Below, one piece after another: positions 35,867-44,470 of a stretch of DNA of 57,878 nucleotides. A model generated the notes under the pieces. It was not told the DNA's origin, did no database searches, and was given only the letters and a program-made list of their open reading frames with translations. How positions within the stretch are numbered: position 1 is the first letter of the stretch; the number at the start of each line of letters is the position of its first letter. The DNA comes from Prevotella sp. (lineage in GTDB: Bacteria; Bacteroidota; Bacteroidia; Bacteroidales; Bacteroidaceae): assembly GCA_024684515.1 (NCBI GenBank), contig JAIKWS010000055.1, positions 1 to 57,878 on the forward strand, written 5' to 3'. A program made the position numbers and the translations under genes.

Positions 35867-37336
35867 ATGTACATCAACAGAAGACTACGCACACTACATC
35901 TTTTCATGCTCTTGCTGGGCATGTCTGTCGCAAGGGCCCAGTACCAACAAGTCAACGACATCCCATATAGCGAGTCAACAGATGCCTATGCGCAGCAACG
36001 GTGCAAGCTTGACATCTACTATCCTACCGAAGCCAGCGATGCTCCCGTGGTGGTGTGGTTTCATGGTGGCGGCATCGAAGGCGGCAACAAGCATATAGAC
36101 CAGGAGCTCAGGAACAGTGGGCTGGTGGTGATAGCTCCCAACTACCGGCTGTTGCCCAAGGCCGCCATCGACCAGTGTCTTGACGATGCTGCGGCAGCCG
36201 TAGCGTGGGCCTACAGGAATGCTGAGAAATATGGTGGCAGTCATCGAAAGATCTTCGTGGCTGGACACTCCGCAGGCGGTTATCTGCTCGACATCATCGG
36301 GCTCGAGAAGAAATGGCTGGCAAAATATGGTGTCGATGCGGACTCTCTGGCAGGACTCATACCCTTCAGCGGACAGTGCGTCACACATTATAATATACGT
36401 AAGCAACAGGGCATAGGCCCCCTGCAGGCCACCATCGACCAATATGCACCTCTCACCCACATACGACCCGATGCCCCTCCGATGGTTATCATCTCTGGCG
36501 ACAGAGACCTCGAACTCTATGGACGGTACGAGGAACAGGCATACTTCTGGCGCATGCTGAAACTGGTGGGACACCCCGATGTCACACTCTACGAGATGCA
36601 GGGCTATGACCACGGGGCGATGCCGCATCCTGCCTACCACATCCTGAAACAGCAGATCAGACGCATCACAGACAAGATGACATCGCCACTGCCACAGCCA
36701 GACATCAAAACCCGGCAGCAGGCAGAATATGCCTTCAAATGGCAACAGCCATACGTCAGACGCAATGCCAGCATCGACAAGGACAATCCTGCCATCCTGC
36801 AACTTGGGTCAGACAATGGCTACTACGACCTCACTGACCAGACAGGAGCCCTCATCCAGCAGCTGAACGACTTCTCCATCTCTGTCTTCTTCAAGGTCAG
36901 TTCCGAAAACCAGCTCGATGGCTACGGGCATTTCCTCTTTGCCTTCTCGCAACTGGCAGAGAACAGTGCTCACGAAGGACCCTACATGGCCATGCGGCTG
37001 AACGAACAGCGATTCGAGACTTCCACAGGCGGATATGAGCACGAGGAGATTATCATGCAGGGGGGCAAACCGAAACGTGACGTGTGGGTGCATGCTCTCT
37101 ATCGTCAGCAAGGACACAAGGGAGAGCTGTTCCTTGACGGTAAGCTGATAGGACGTAACGACAACATGCCCATCCTCAGCGAGATCTTCAGTGAGAAACC
37201 GGCCTGTTGCTGGATTGGACGGGCACCATTCCGTGGCGACAAATACCTCACACAGACACAGGTGGCCGACTTCAGGATCTATAACTATGCCATTAGCAAC
37301 CAGGAGATGCGGCAACTGAAAATGAACATCAAATAG
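35867..37336 (+). CDS. Secreted alpha/beta-hydrolase esterase with a C-terminal LamG-like domain
   Basis: A 489-residue protein starting at 35867, with a signal peptide cut near ARAQ. The N-terminal domain (about 30-280) is an HSL/carboxylesterase-type hydrolase: oxyanion HGGGIEGG, nucleophile Ser135 in GHSAGGY, probable acid in SGDRDLEL and His in GYDHGAMPH. From about residue 305 the sequence is all-beta with LNDFSISVFFKV, an ELFLDGKLIGRND segment and ADFRIYNYAIS, the pattern of a concanavalin-like LamG/LamGL domain. Such domains bind carbohydrate or proteins. The combination suggests an esterase held on a glycan substrate, but the acyl group removed is unknown. Confidence is good for the domains and low for specificity. 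Confidence 0.75.
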   Translation: MYINRRLRTLHLFMLLLGMSVARAQYQQVNDIPYSESTDAYAQQRCKLDIYYPTEASDAPVVVWFHGGGIEGGNKHIDQELRNSGLVVIAPNYRLLPKAAIDQCLDDAAAAVAWAYRNAEKYGGSHRKIFVAGHSAGGYLLDIIGLEKKWLAKYGVDADSLAGLIPFSGQCVTHYNIRKQQGIGPLQATIDQYAPLTHIRPDAPPMVIISGDRDLELYGRYEEQAYFWRMLKLVGHPDVTLYEMQGYDHGAMPHPAYHILKQQIRRITDKMTSPLPQPDIKTRQQAEYAFKWQQPYVRRNASIDKDNPAILQLGSDNGYYDLTDQTGALIQQLNDFSISVFFKVSSENQLDGYGHFLFAFSQLAENSAHEGPYMAMRLNEQRFETSTGGYEHEEIIMQGGKPKRDVWVHALYRQQGHKGELFLDGKLIGRNDNMPILSEIFSEKPACCWIGRAPFRGDKYLTQTQVADFRIYNYAISNQEMRQLKMNIK

Positions 37337-37401
37337 AAAAAGGAACATTGCCGAAAATCCTGAAAAGAGTAGGCATCATTTCACAAAAACCTATTACAAC
37401 T

Positions 37402-37878
37402 ATGAGAAAAATGTTTTTCGCTGCTATAGCAGCATTTGTGGTGAGCCTCTGCCTGGTATCATGCAACAAGCAGAAAGACAAAGCCGAGGGCGACGACAAA
37501 GAGAAGACTGAAGCCACTGTCGAGAAAGAGGCTGCCGATGAGACTCTGGTGGAGGAAACAGACCAGCCACAGGTTAACTTCATCAACGCACTGGACAAGC
37601 TTGTCACAATCATGGAGGGAACACACATCAAGTCTATCGACGACGTGAAAGCACTCAAGGAGAAAGCTGATAAGATACAGGAAATCGTGATGGTTGCACA
37701 GACAGAGATGCAGAACGAGTTCAGAGACAAAACAGAAGGGGAACTGAATGGAATCTTAAAGGAGATGGAAGAAAAAACTTCCAAAATCATAGAGAAAGGA
37801 GAAAAAGAAACACAGCGACTCAAGGAAGAAGCCAAAGCAGCAGGCATCAGCGAGGAAGAACTGGAATTCCTGGATTAA
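37402..37878 (+). CDS. Small lipoprotein with a charged coiled-coil-like tail
   Basis: Function not recognised. The start at 37402 gives a 158-residue lipoprotein (lipobox Cys21, LVSC). The mature part begins with a Lys/Glu/Asp-rich linker (about 22-60) and continues as an almost entirely helical, highly charged stretch with heptad-like spacing (VKALKEKADKIQEIV, then LKEMEEKTSKIIEKGEKE), ending EELEFLD. A periplasmic coiled-coil structural role is possible. It lies 65 bases after the esterase-LamG gene and may share its transcript. Confidence 0.65.
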   Translation: MRKMFFAAIAAFVVSLCLVSCNKQKDKAEGDDKEKTEATVEKEAADETLVEETDQPQVNFINALDKLVTIMEGTHIKSIDDVKALKEKADKIQEIVMVAQTEMQNEFRDKTEGELNGILKEMEEKTSKIIEKGEKETQRLKEEAKAAGISEEELEFLD

Positions 37879-37894
37879 GCATAGAACGAAGACG

Positions 37895-37996
37895 TTATCA
37901 GAACGGAAACGTTATCAGAACGAAAATATAGTCAGAACGGAAACGTTATCAGAACGGAAACGTTGTCAGAACGGAAACGTTGTCAGAACGAGGGTA
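37895..37996. repeat. Six 17-bp tandem units, TCAGAACGGAAACG type
   Basis: Units start at 37895, 37912, 37929, 37946, 37963 and 37980, built on TTATCAGAACGGAAACG with a few substitutions. A partial copy precedes them at 37881. They lie just after the small lipoprotein stop. The remainder of 37879-38298 has no gene; it holds only this array, A-rich sequence and the promoter at 38214. Confidence 0.88.
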
Positions 37997-38213
37997 TGTC
38001 AAGACAAAGTGACCACCAGCACCCAAGGAATCTTCGCTGGCAGGCTGAGAGCCTATCACCGAATGCTGGGGCGTTTGTGGTATCTTCTTTTGGCATGCCC
38101 ACTCTTGCCAGTGCCAACAAATGGTCTAGTGTCTAATTACTGCCTAAAAAAGACGGGAAAGCGAATTCCGCAAAAAAAAAAGGAAAAAATAGATGGTTTA
38201 CAAAAAAAATCAC

Positions 38214-38221
38214 TACCTTTG
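38214..38221 (+). promoter_or_regulatory. Bacteroidetes -7 box (TACCTTTG) for the mannan-locus lipoprotein
   Basis: TACCTTTG fits TAnnTTTG. TTTACA starts 17 bases upstream of the box (38197), the same layout as at 2647/2664. The leader to ATG 38299 is about 77 bases and includes a run of seven G. Confidence 0.6.
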
Positions 38222-38298
38222 CAGTCAATTATGGGGGGGCATGACCAAATCCCGCATGTTTTTACCGTAGACATTACTAACAAGAGGAAAAAGGAACT

Positions 38299-39135
38299 AT
38301 GATACGACGACTGATTATTATGACATTCTCCATCCTGTTGCTATATGCTTGTGGCAGCAAGTCCACCGGTAGCGATGGGAGTCTTGACATCACATCAAAA
38401 TTCAACAGCACCTGGAACGTCAACGAAAGCCTGAACAAAAACGATGATGGCACCATCACCTTCGAAGCCGTAACATGGGGAGGCATGGCAGGTGTGTTTT
38501 CCAAAGACAACATCCCGGCAGACTGGTCGGGATACGAAGCTATCGTCTTTGAATTTGCTGAGCCTACCACTGTGGAAACACAGTTAAAGGTCACGGAAAA
38601 AGTAATCGCCAGAGCCAAGAAAGGTGTTTCCTCGCTGACCTGCTATCTGGGAGGACAGGACGTTACAAGCATCGACCAGGTGGCTCTACAGGCCGCAGAG
38701 CCAGGCACGATCAAGGTGAAGCGTATCTATCTCGTTCCTTCCAGCGACAACTGGTATTCCAGAACCCTGTGGGAAGGGGAGTGCATATTCGGTGACTGGA
38801 AGGCAGGATTTGTGATTGAAGCGGACAAGTTTAATGCAGCCACGGCAGGTGACCGACTGGAGTTCATCTATACCACCGATGTCAGCAACCCTTTCATCAG
38901 CTACTGGCAGTTCAAAACTGCCTACCGCGACACAGACAACACGCTTGAGGGCAATGACTACGAGCTCAATGACTGGGGATGTGCAATGGTGGGACAAGGA
39001 TCGGATAACTTCCGCATCACACTCACAGACAAAGATGTGGCGAACCTCAAGGAAAAGGGATTGTTCACCAACGGCTATTACTGCTGCGTAAAACAGGTTA
39101 ACCTGTTGCATAAAGTGCAGGGAGAACGCCAATAG
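38299..39135 (+). CDS. Surface lipoprotein with two beta-sandwich (binding-module-like) domains
   Basis: Function not recognised by family name. The 278-residue protein has lipobox Cys18 (LYAC). It then shows a first jelly-roll-like domain (about 28-150, with IPADWSGYEAIVFEFAEPT and VETQLKV) and a second (about 155-270, with WEGECIFGDWKAGFVI, DRLEFIYTTD and FRITLTDKDVANLKEKGLFTNGYYC). Tryptophans and the DW-G pattern suit a carbohydrate-binding surface. It has its own promoter but sits in front of the CE7-GH26-GH130 mannan operon, so a surface mannan-binding role is the favoured guess (inference). Confidence 0.6.
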   Translation: MIRRLIIMTFSILLLYACGSKSTGSDGSLDITSKFNSTWNVNESLNKNDDGTITFEAVTWGGMAGVFSKDNIPADWSGYEAIVFEFAEPTTVETQLKVTEKVIARAKKGVSSLTCYLGGQDVTSIDQVALQAAEPGTIKVKRIYLVPSSDNWYSRTLWEGECIFGDWKAGFVIEADKFNAATAGDRLEFIYTTDVSNPFISYWQFKTAYRDTDNTLEGNDYELNDWGCAMVGQGSDNFRITLTDKDVANLKEKGLFTNGYYCCVKQVNLLHKVQGERQ

Positions 39136-39305
39136 AATATTAGCGTTGCAGCTTTTCGATATCGTCGGTCTCAATATGCCAGTTGGGACGACGATGGAGT
39201 TGGTTTTTTCCAAAATATAGACTGATATCACCCTCTTTTTCCGTTGATAATCAGTAGATACCAATCTTTGCTAAAAAAGTATCATTGAGTTTGGATTTAT
39301 TATTG

Positions 39306-39313
39306 TAACTTTG
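39306..39313 (+). promoter_or_regulatory. Bacteroidetes -7 box (TAACTTTG) of the mannan operon
   Basis: TAACTTTG fits TAnnTTTG and lies 38 bases before ATG 39352. It is placed after the ATTGAGTTTGG segment, whose TTTG could serve as the -33 element. Confidence 0.65.
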
Positions 39314-39351
39314 CAACTTGAATGCAAAATACTAACCAAACCAAGATACAG

Positions 39352-40644
39352 ATGAAAAAAATCTTTCTTGTATTGCTGGCCATCGTGGCCATGCTCCCCG
39401 TTGCTGCTCAGATACGTGGCAACAATATCGTGGTGACCGTTGAGCTCGATCATCAGGACTGGCACTACCAGACGGGAGAAACGGCAAAGTTCAATGTTGA
39501 GGTCCGTCGTTCAGGCTCGCTCATCAACGATGTGAGCATCGACTACCAGGCAGGTCCTGAGATGTATCAAAGCGAGAAGAAAAACGTCCTGCTGAAAGAC
39601 GGCACACTGCAGCTGAAGGGCAAGATGGACAAACCAGGCTTCTATCGTGTGGATGTGGTAGCACATGTCGACGGTAAGGACTACAAGGGTGCTTGTGCCG
39701 CTGCCTTCTCACCCGATCGGCTGGAGCCTTCGACGGTTATGCCGCAGGATTTCGAACAGTTCTGGCAAGAGGCTATCAAGGAGGCTCGCAATACCGACCT
39801 CGACCCAACACGTCGCCTGCTGCCCGAGCGTTGTACGAAGGATGTCAACGTCTATGAAGTCAGTTTCAACAATGCCAGTTGGGGCAACCGCACCTATGGC
39901 ATCCTCTGCATCCCAGTGAAGGAAGGCAAATACCCAGCACTGCTGCGTGTGCCTGGTGCTGGCGTCCGTCCCTATGGTGGTGATATCTACACTGCCTCGC
40001 AAGGTGCCGTCACACTGGAGATTGGCATCCATGGCGTTCCCGTGACGATGGAGCAGAAAGTCTACGACAACCTGAACAATGGTGCCCTGAAGGGCTACTG
40101 GGAGTTTGGTATGGACGACCGCGACAAGTCGTACTACAAACATGTCATACTGGGATGCATACGTGCCCTTGACTATATCGAGCAGTACACTCCCTGGAAC
40201 AAACGCGAGTGTGGTGTCTCAGGAAGCAGCCAGGGTGGCTTCCTGTCGCTGGCCACCGCAGGCCTCGATTCCCGCATCACCTACTATGCCCCTGTCCATG
40301 CTGCTCTTTGCGACCACACGAACTCGCTTCGTGGCATAGCCTGCGGCTGGCCGCACTATTTCTACTGGAACAAGGGCAAGGGCATGGAGAAGCAGATTGC
40401 CTGTTCTCGCTACTACGATGGCGTGAACTTCGCACGTCTCATACGTCCTGAGCAGAAGGGATGGTTCTCGTTCGGATATTGCGACGATGTGGTGCCTCCC
40501 ACCACGGCATGGGCAACCTACAACGTGGTGAAGGGTCCCAAGGAGATCTCTCCCTATCAGATGACGTGGCACTTCTGGTATCAGGAGCAATGGGACGAAT
40601 GGGAGAACTGGATGCTCCGACAGATGGGAATCAACGTAAAATAG
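39352..40644 (+). CDS. CE7-type acetyl xylan/mannan esterase (AXE1 family), secreted
   Basis: Deacetylates hemicellulose or its oligosaccharides. The start at 39352 gives 430 residues and a signal peptide cut near PVAAQ. Residues about 25-115 form an extra beta-rich N-terminal domain. The alpha/beta-hydrolase follows: RLLPERCTKDVNVYEVSF, GVRPYGGD, and nucleophile Ser near 293 in GVSGSSQGGF, the GSSQGG form typical of CE7. A late FGYCDDVVPPTTAWA segment carries the acid, and the final WHF supplies the His. CE7 enzymes act on acetylated xylo-oligosaccharides, but the following mannanase and mannobiose genes make acetyl-mannan the likely substrate here (inference). Confidence 0.88.
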   Translation: MKKIFLVLLAIVAMLPVAAQIRGNNIVVTVELDHQDWHYQTGETAKFNVEVRRSGSLINDVSIDYQAGPEMYQSEKKNVLLKDGTLQLKGKMDKPGFYRVDVVAHVDGKDYKGACAAAFSPDRLEPSTVMPQDFEQFWQEAIKEARNTDLDPTRRLLPERCTKDVNVYEVSFNNASWGNRTYGILCIPVKEGKYPALLRVPGAGVRPYGGDIYTASQGAVTLEIGIHGVPVTMEQKVYDNLNNGALKGYWEFGMDDRDKSYYKHVILGCIRALDYIEQYTPWNKRECGVSGSSQGGFLSLATAGLDSRITYYAPVHAALCDHTNSLRGIACGWPHYFYWNKGKGMEKQIACSRYYDGVNFARLIRPEQKGWFSFGYCDDVVPPTTAWATYNVVKGPKEISPYQMTWHFWYQEQWDEWENWMLRQMGINVK

Positions 40645-40696
40645 TAATCCCATACGGTTTCAACATACACAACTGCATAATACATTATTTATATAT

Positions 40697-41827
40697 ATGA
40701 GAAAGATAACAGTTATTAGCACAGTGCTACTCATGTTAGTGGCATGTAACGGGCAGAAGAAGACTGCCAACGAGAGTGAGAGTCCGAAGACAGGTGCCGA
40801 GCAACTGTTCGATCGTCTGGACACCCTACGCCAGAAAGGCTATATGTTCGGTCATCAGGACGACCCCTTCTATGGACTTACCTGGGAATATCAGAATGAC
40901 AGTAGCGACGTGAAGAACGTTTGTGGTGACTATCCTGCCGTGATGGGCTTCGAGCTCGGAGGTATTGAGATGGGCGATGAGAAGAGCCTTGACAGCGTAC
41001 CCTTCAAGTGCATCACCCAGGAAATTATCAATCACTATAACCGTGGCGGCATCATCACCATCAGCTGGCATCCCCGCAATCCTGTCACTACCATCGACGG
41101 TGGAGGCCCTGCCGGACAGAAATTCCCAGAGGGAACGGCATGGGACGTGAGCGACACAACGGTAGTGAAGAACATTCTGCCTGGTGGCGCACAGTACGAG
41201 AAATTCCAGACATGGATGCAGCGTATGAGCGACTTCCTGGCTACACTGAAAACCGCAGACGGCACCAAGATACCCGTCATCTTTCGTCCCTGGCATGAGA
41301 ATACAGGTTCGTGGTTCTGGTGGGGTGAGAAGCTCTGCACGCCAGAGGAATACAAGGCCCTGTGGAATATGTTGCAGGACAAACTCACTGCCGACGGCTT
41401 CGACAACCTGCTCTGGGCCTATTCACCAGGCATGGCGAAAGATCTGACTGCAGAGAAATACCTGGTGCGCTATCCTGGCGACGACCGTGTGGGACTCGTG
41501 GGCTTTGACGGATACCAATGGGTACCAGAGGAGAAGGATGGCTATATGGAACTGCTTGACCAGAACCTGAAGATGCTATGCCAGTTTGCCAGCGACCACG
41601 GCAAGGTGGCTGCACTGACCGAGTGTGGCATGAAGAACCTCACAGAGCCTACCTGGTGGACATCTACACTACAGCCTGTGGTTGAGAAACATCCCATCAG
41701 CTATCTGCTAGTATGGCGTAACTATAAGGATGAGTGGTTTGGACCATCACCATCAAAACCCGATGCCGCCTACTTCAAGGATTTCCATGCCTCAGAGAAG
41801 AGTCTGTTCCTCAACGATATCAAATGA
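40697..41827 (+). CDS. GH26 endo-beta-1,4-mannanase lipoprotein
   Basis: Retaining mannanase anchored to a membrane through lipobox Cys17 (MLVAC). The 376-residue protein carries one GH26 domain: FGHQDDPFYG near the start, SWHPRNP, the acid/base Glu near residue 201 in RPWHENTGSWFWWG, and the nucleophile Glu near 309 in ALTECGM. WRNYKDEWFGP closes the barrel. It lies 52 bases after the CE7 gene. In Bacteroides fragilis, a GH26 mannanase next to a GH130 phosphorylase, symporter and 2-epimerase releases mannobiose for this pathway, and the gene set here matches. Confidence 0.93.
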   Translation: MRKITVISTVLLMLVACNGQKKTANESESPKTGAEQLFDRLDTLRQKGYMFGHQDDPFYGLTWEYQNDSSDVKNVCGDYPAVMGFELGGIEMGDEKSLDSVPFKCITQEIINHYNRGGIITISWHPRNPVTTIDGGGPAGQKFPEGTAWDVSDTTVVKNILPGGAQYEKFQTWMQRMSDFLATLKTADGTKIPVIFRPWHENTGSWFWWGEKLCTPEEYKALWNMLQDKLTADGFDNLLWAYSPGMAKDLTAEKYLVRYPGDDRVGLVGFDGYQWVPEEKDGYMELLDQNLKMLCQFASDHGKVAALTECGMKNLTEPTWWTSTLQPVVEKHPISYLLVWRNYKDEWFGPSPSKPDAAYFKDFHASEKSLFLNDIK

Positions 41828-41967
41828 CATGGTTCTATACCTATTGGTATTCCATCAAAAAAATGATTAGTGTTCCTGAAAGGTATTAAATAACATAGTT
41901 CAACATCCGAGGCCAGCATCTGCTTCATGGCAGACTCACCCCAAAAGCAAAATCAATCAAAACAACA

Positions 41968-43134
41968 ATGACCGCATTTGAAAAGAAAGTAGCAGCCCTC
42001 CGCGCACATCACGAAGAACTGCTGTGCCGCACGAACGAAGCTCTGGAATGGGGCAACGGCATCTACGAGAAATACAAGTATCCCATCCTGACGGCTGCAC
42101 ACGTCCCCCTGGAGTGGAAATATGACTTCTGCGAGCAGGACAATCCCTATCTGATGCAGCGAATCATGTGTAATGCCACGTTGAACAGCGGAGCCATGAA
42201 ATGGGGCGACAAGTATGTGCTCATCGTCCGTGTGGAAGGTGCCGACCGCAAGTCGTTCTTTGCCGTTGCGGAGAGTCCCAATGGTGTGGACAACTTCCGT
42301 TTCTGGCCAGAACCCATCACCATGCCCGACACTGACGACCCCGCTACGAATATCTACGACATGCGTGTCACCCAGCATGAGGATGGATGGATCTATGGCG
42401 TCTTCTGTGCCGAGCGTCACGATGACTCTCAGCCAGGCAACCTGAGTGCCGCCACTGCCACAGCAGGCATCGCACGTACGAAGGACCTGGTGAACTGGGA
42501 GCGTCTACCCGACCTGAAGAGTCGCTCACAACAGCGCAACGTGGTGCTCCACCCTGAGTTTGTCAATGGCAAGTATGCCTTCTACACACGTCCGCAGGAT
42601 GGTTTCATCGATACTGGCAGCGGTGGTGGTATAGGCTGGGCACTTGTCGACGATATCACACATGCCGAGGTACGTGAAGAGCGTATCATCAATGCCCGTC
42701 ACTACCATACGATCACCGAGGTGAAGAATGGAGAGGGACCCCATCCCATCAAGACCGATCGCGGCTGGCTGCACCTGGCACATGGCGTGCGTGCCACCGC
42801 TGATGGCTTGCGCTATGTGCTCTATCTATACATGACGGCACTCGACGACCCCACACGCGTCATCGCTCAGCCAGGAGGCTTCTTCCTGGTGCCCGAGGGC
42901 GATGAATATCTAGGTGATGTAATGAACGTGGCCTTTGCCAATGGATGGATTGCCGACGACGACGGCAAGGTGTTCATATACTATGCCTCAGCTGACACTC
43001 GCATGCATGTGGCCACTTCTACCATCGACCGTCTTGTCGACTACTGCATGAACACCCCTGAGGATGGCCTTCGCACGGCAGCCTCAGTAGAGACGATTAA
43101 GAAACTCATTAACAAAAACAAAAACAATGGCTAG
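41968..43134 (+). CDS. GH130 4-O-beta-D-mannosyl-D-glucose phosphorylase
   Basis: Cytoplasmic enzyme (388 residues, no signal peptide) that phosphorolyses mannosyl-glucose to mannose 1-phosphate and glucose, saving ATP. The beta-propeller family features are visible: catalytic Asp near residue 131 in NIYDMRVTQHEDGW, phosphate-contacting Arg/His in RSQQRNVVLHPEFVNGKYAFYTRP, and INARHYHTITEVKNGEGPHPIKTDRGWLHLAHGVR. The length fits the GH130 subfamily 1 mannosylglucose phosphorylases. The final codons overlap the symporter start by 8 bases, and the 2-epimerase that makes its substrate is two genes downstream. Confidence 0.92.
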   Translation: MTAFEKKVAALRAHHEELLCRTNEALEWGNGIYEKYKYPILTAAHVPLEWKYDFCEQDNPYLMQRIMCNATLNSGAMKWGDKYVLIVRVEGADRKSFFAVAESPNGVDNFRFWPEPITMPDTDDPATNIYDMRVTQHEDGWIYGVFCAERHDDSQPGNLSAATATAGIARTKDLVNWERLPDLKSRSQQRNVVLHPEFVNGKYAFYTRPQDGFIDTGSGGGIGWALVDDITHAEVREERIINARHYHTITEVKNGEGPHPIKTDRGWLHLAHGVRATADGLRYVLYLYMTALDDPTRVIAQPGGFFLVPEGDEYLGDVMNVAFANGWIADDDGKVFIYYASADTRMHVATSTIDRLVDYCMNTPEDGLRTAASVETIKKLINKNKNNG

Positions 43135-44470
43135 TTTAAAAGAGAAAATCGGCTACGCCCTGGGCGATGCCGCTGCAGGAGGTATCACATGGAAGATCAT
43201 GTCGATCGCCTTTCCACTGTTCTTCACCAACGTTTTCGGACTTACCTTTGCCGATGCTGCTACGCTGATGCTCATCGCACGTATGTTTGACGTGGTCACC
43301 GACCCACTGATGGGCTCGCTGGCCGACCGTACGCAGTCGCGCTTCGGTACCTACCGTCCTTGGCTCATCTATGGCGCCATCCCCTTTGGCCTCATCTTCG
43401 CCCTGCTACTCTATACACCCGACTTCGGACCCGTGGGCAAGCGCATATGGGCCTACTCGCTCTATCTGCTGATGATGGCCATGTACACTGCCGTGAACGT
43501 GCCCTACGGCTCCTTGCTAGGTGTAATGACTGACGATGACAATGAAAAGAACCAGTTCTCCAGCTTCCGCATGGTGGGAGCCTATGCCATGGGCTTCATC
43601 ACACTGCTCTCGTTCCCCTATCTGCAGAAGGCCGTCGGAGGAACAGAGCAACACCAATATGCCGTCCTGGGTATCTTCTTTGGCGTACTGGCAGCAGCAG
43701 GAACGCTGGCGTGCGGACTGCTCACGAAGGAGCGGCTGAAGCCGGTCAGGGCAGAGAAGTTCTCGTTTAAGCAGTTCTCAGACCTCTTCAAAAACAAACC
43801 CTGGATTATCCTGACCCTCATAGGCATCTGCACCAATTTCTTCAATGGCTTCCGCTATGCCGTGGCGGGTTATATGTTTGAGTATTGCCTGCATGGCAAT
43901 GTCACCATGGGCGGCCTGATTATCAACTATACCGTGTTTATGACCTTTGGCGAGCTTACCTGCATGATCTTCGGTGGCGTATCACCCTGGTTCACGAAGA
44001 AGATGGGCTCGAAGAAGAAGGCATTCACAGTGGCAGCTGCCATCTGTGCGCTATTCTCCATTGGCTTCTTCTTCATCCCGATGGATCCCTCCTACATCTG
44101 GGTGATGGTGGCACTGGTGGTACTCACCAGCGTGGGCATCGGTTTGTACTCACCACTGCTGTGGTCGATGTATGCCGACGTGGCCGACTATGCCACCGAG
44201 AAGAACGGTACCTCCAGCACAGGTCTCATCTTCTCGAGTGGTACGATGGCACAGAAGTTCGGAACGGCTATCAGCGGATCGCTCGTGGCACTGTTCATGG
44301 GACTGGCAGGTGCTAGCATGATTACCGACGAGATGGGCAATTCTGTCGTCGATCCTGCCTCTATCACCGACTCGGTGCTTAGCATGGTGTGGAGTCTGTT
44401 CTCACTCTTCCCAGCTATCATTGCCTTGATCATCATTCTGCTGACAAAAGTCTATCCTATTAAGAAATGA
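43127..44470 (+). CDS. GPH-family symporter, probably for mannobiose/manno-oligosaccharides
   Basis: Inner-membrane cation symporter of 447 residues with about twelve hydrophobic segments. The N-terminus reads KIGYALGDAAAGGITWKIM, the loop has DPLMGSLADRTQSRFGTYRPW, and INYTVFMTFGELTCMIFG lies in the middle. It is translationally coupled on both sides (8-base overlap with GH130, 4-base ATGA overlap with the epimerase), so its substrate is most likely the disaccharide handled by those enzymes. It is a separate subfamily member from the xylan-block symporter and not a recent copy. Confidence 0.88.
   Translation: MASLKEKIGYALGDAAAGGITWKIMSIAFPLFFTNVFGLTFADAATLMLIARMFDVVTDPLMGSLADRTQSRFGTYRPWLIYGAIPFGLIFALLLYTPDFGPVGKRIWAYSLYLLMMAMYTAVNVPYGSLLGVMTDDDNEKNQFSSFRMVGAYAMGFITLLSFPYLQKAVGGTEQHQYAVLGIFFGVLAAAGTLACGLLTKERLKPVRAEKFSFKQFSDLFKNKPWIILTLIGICTNFFNGFRYAVAGYMFEYCLHGNVTMGGLIINYTVFMTFGELTCMIFGGVSPWFTKKMGSKKKAFTVAAAICALFSIGFFFIPMDPSYIWVMVALVVLTSVGIGLYSPLLWSMYADVADYATEKNGTSSTGLIFSSGTMAQKFGTAISGSLVALFMGLAGASMITDEMGNSVVDPASITDSVLSMVWSLFSLFPAIIALIIILLTKVYPIKK

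Noticed and set aside
35484..35970. ORFs around the gap between the DUF5715-like gene and the esterase-LamG gene
   Set aside because: A minus-strand frame looks slightly protein-like, but half of it is antisense to the neighbouring gene and no signal was seen.
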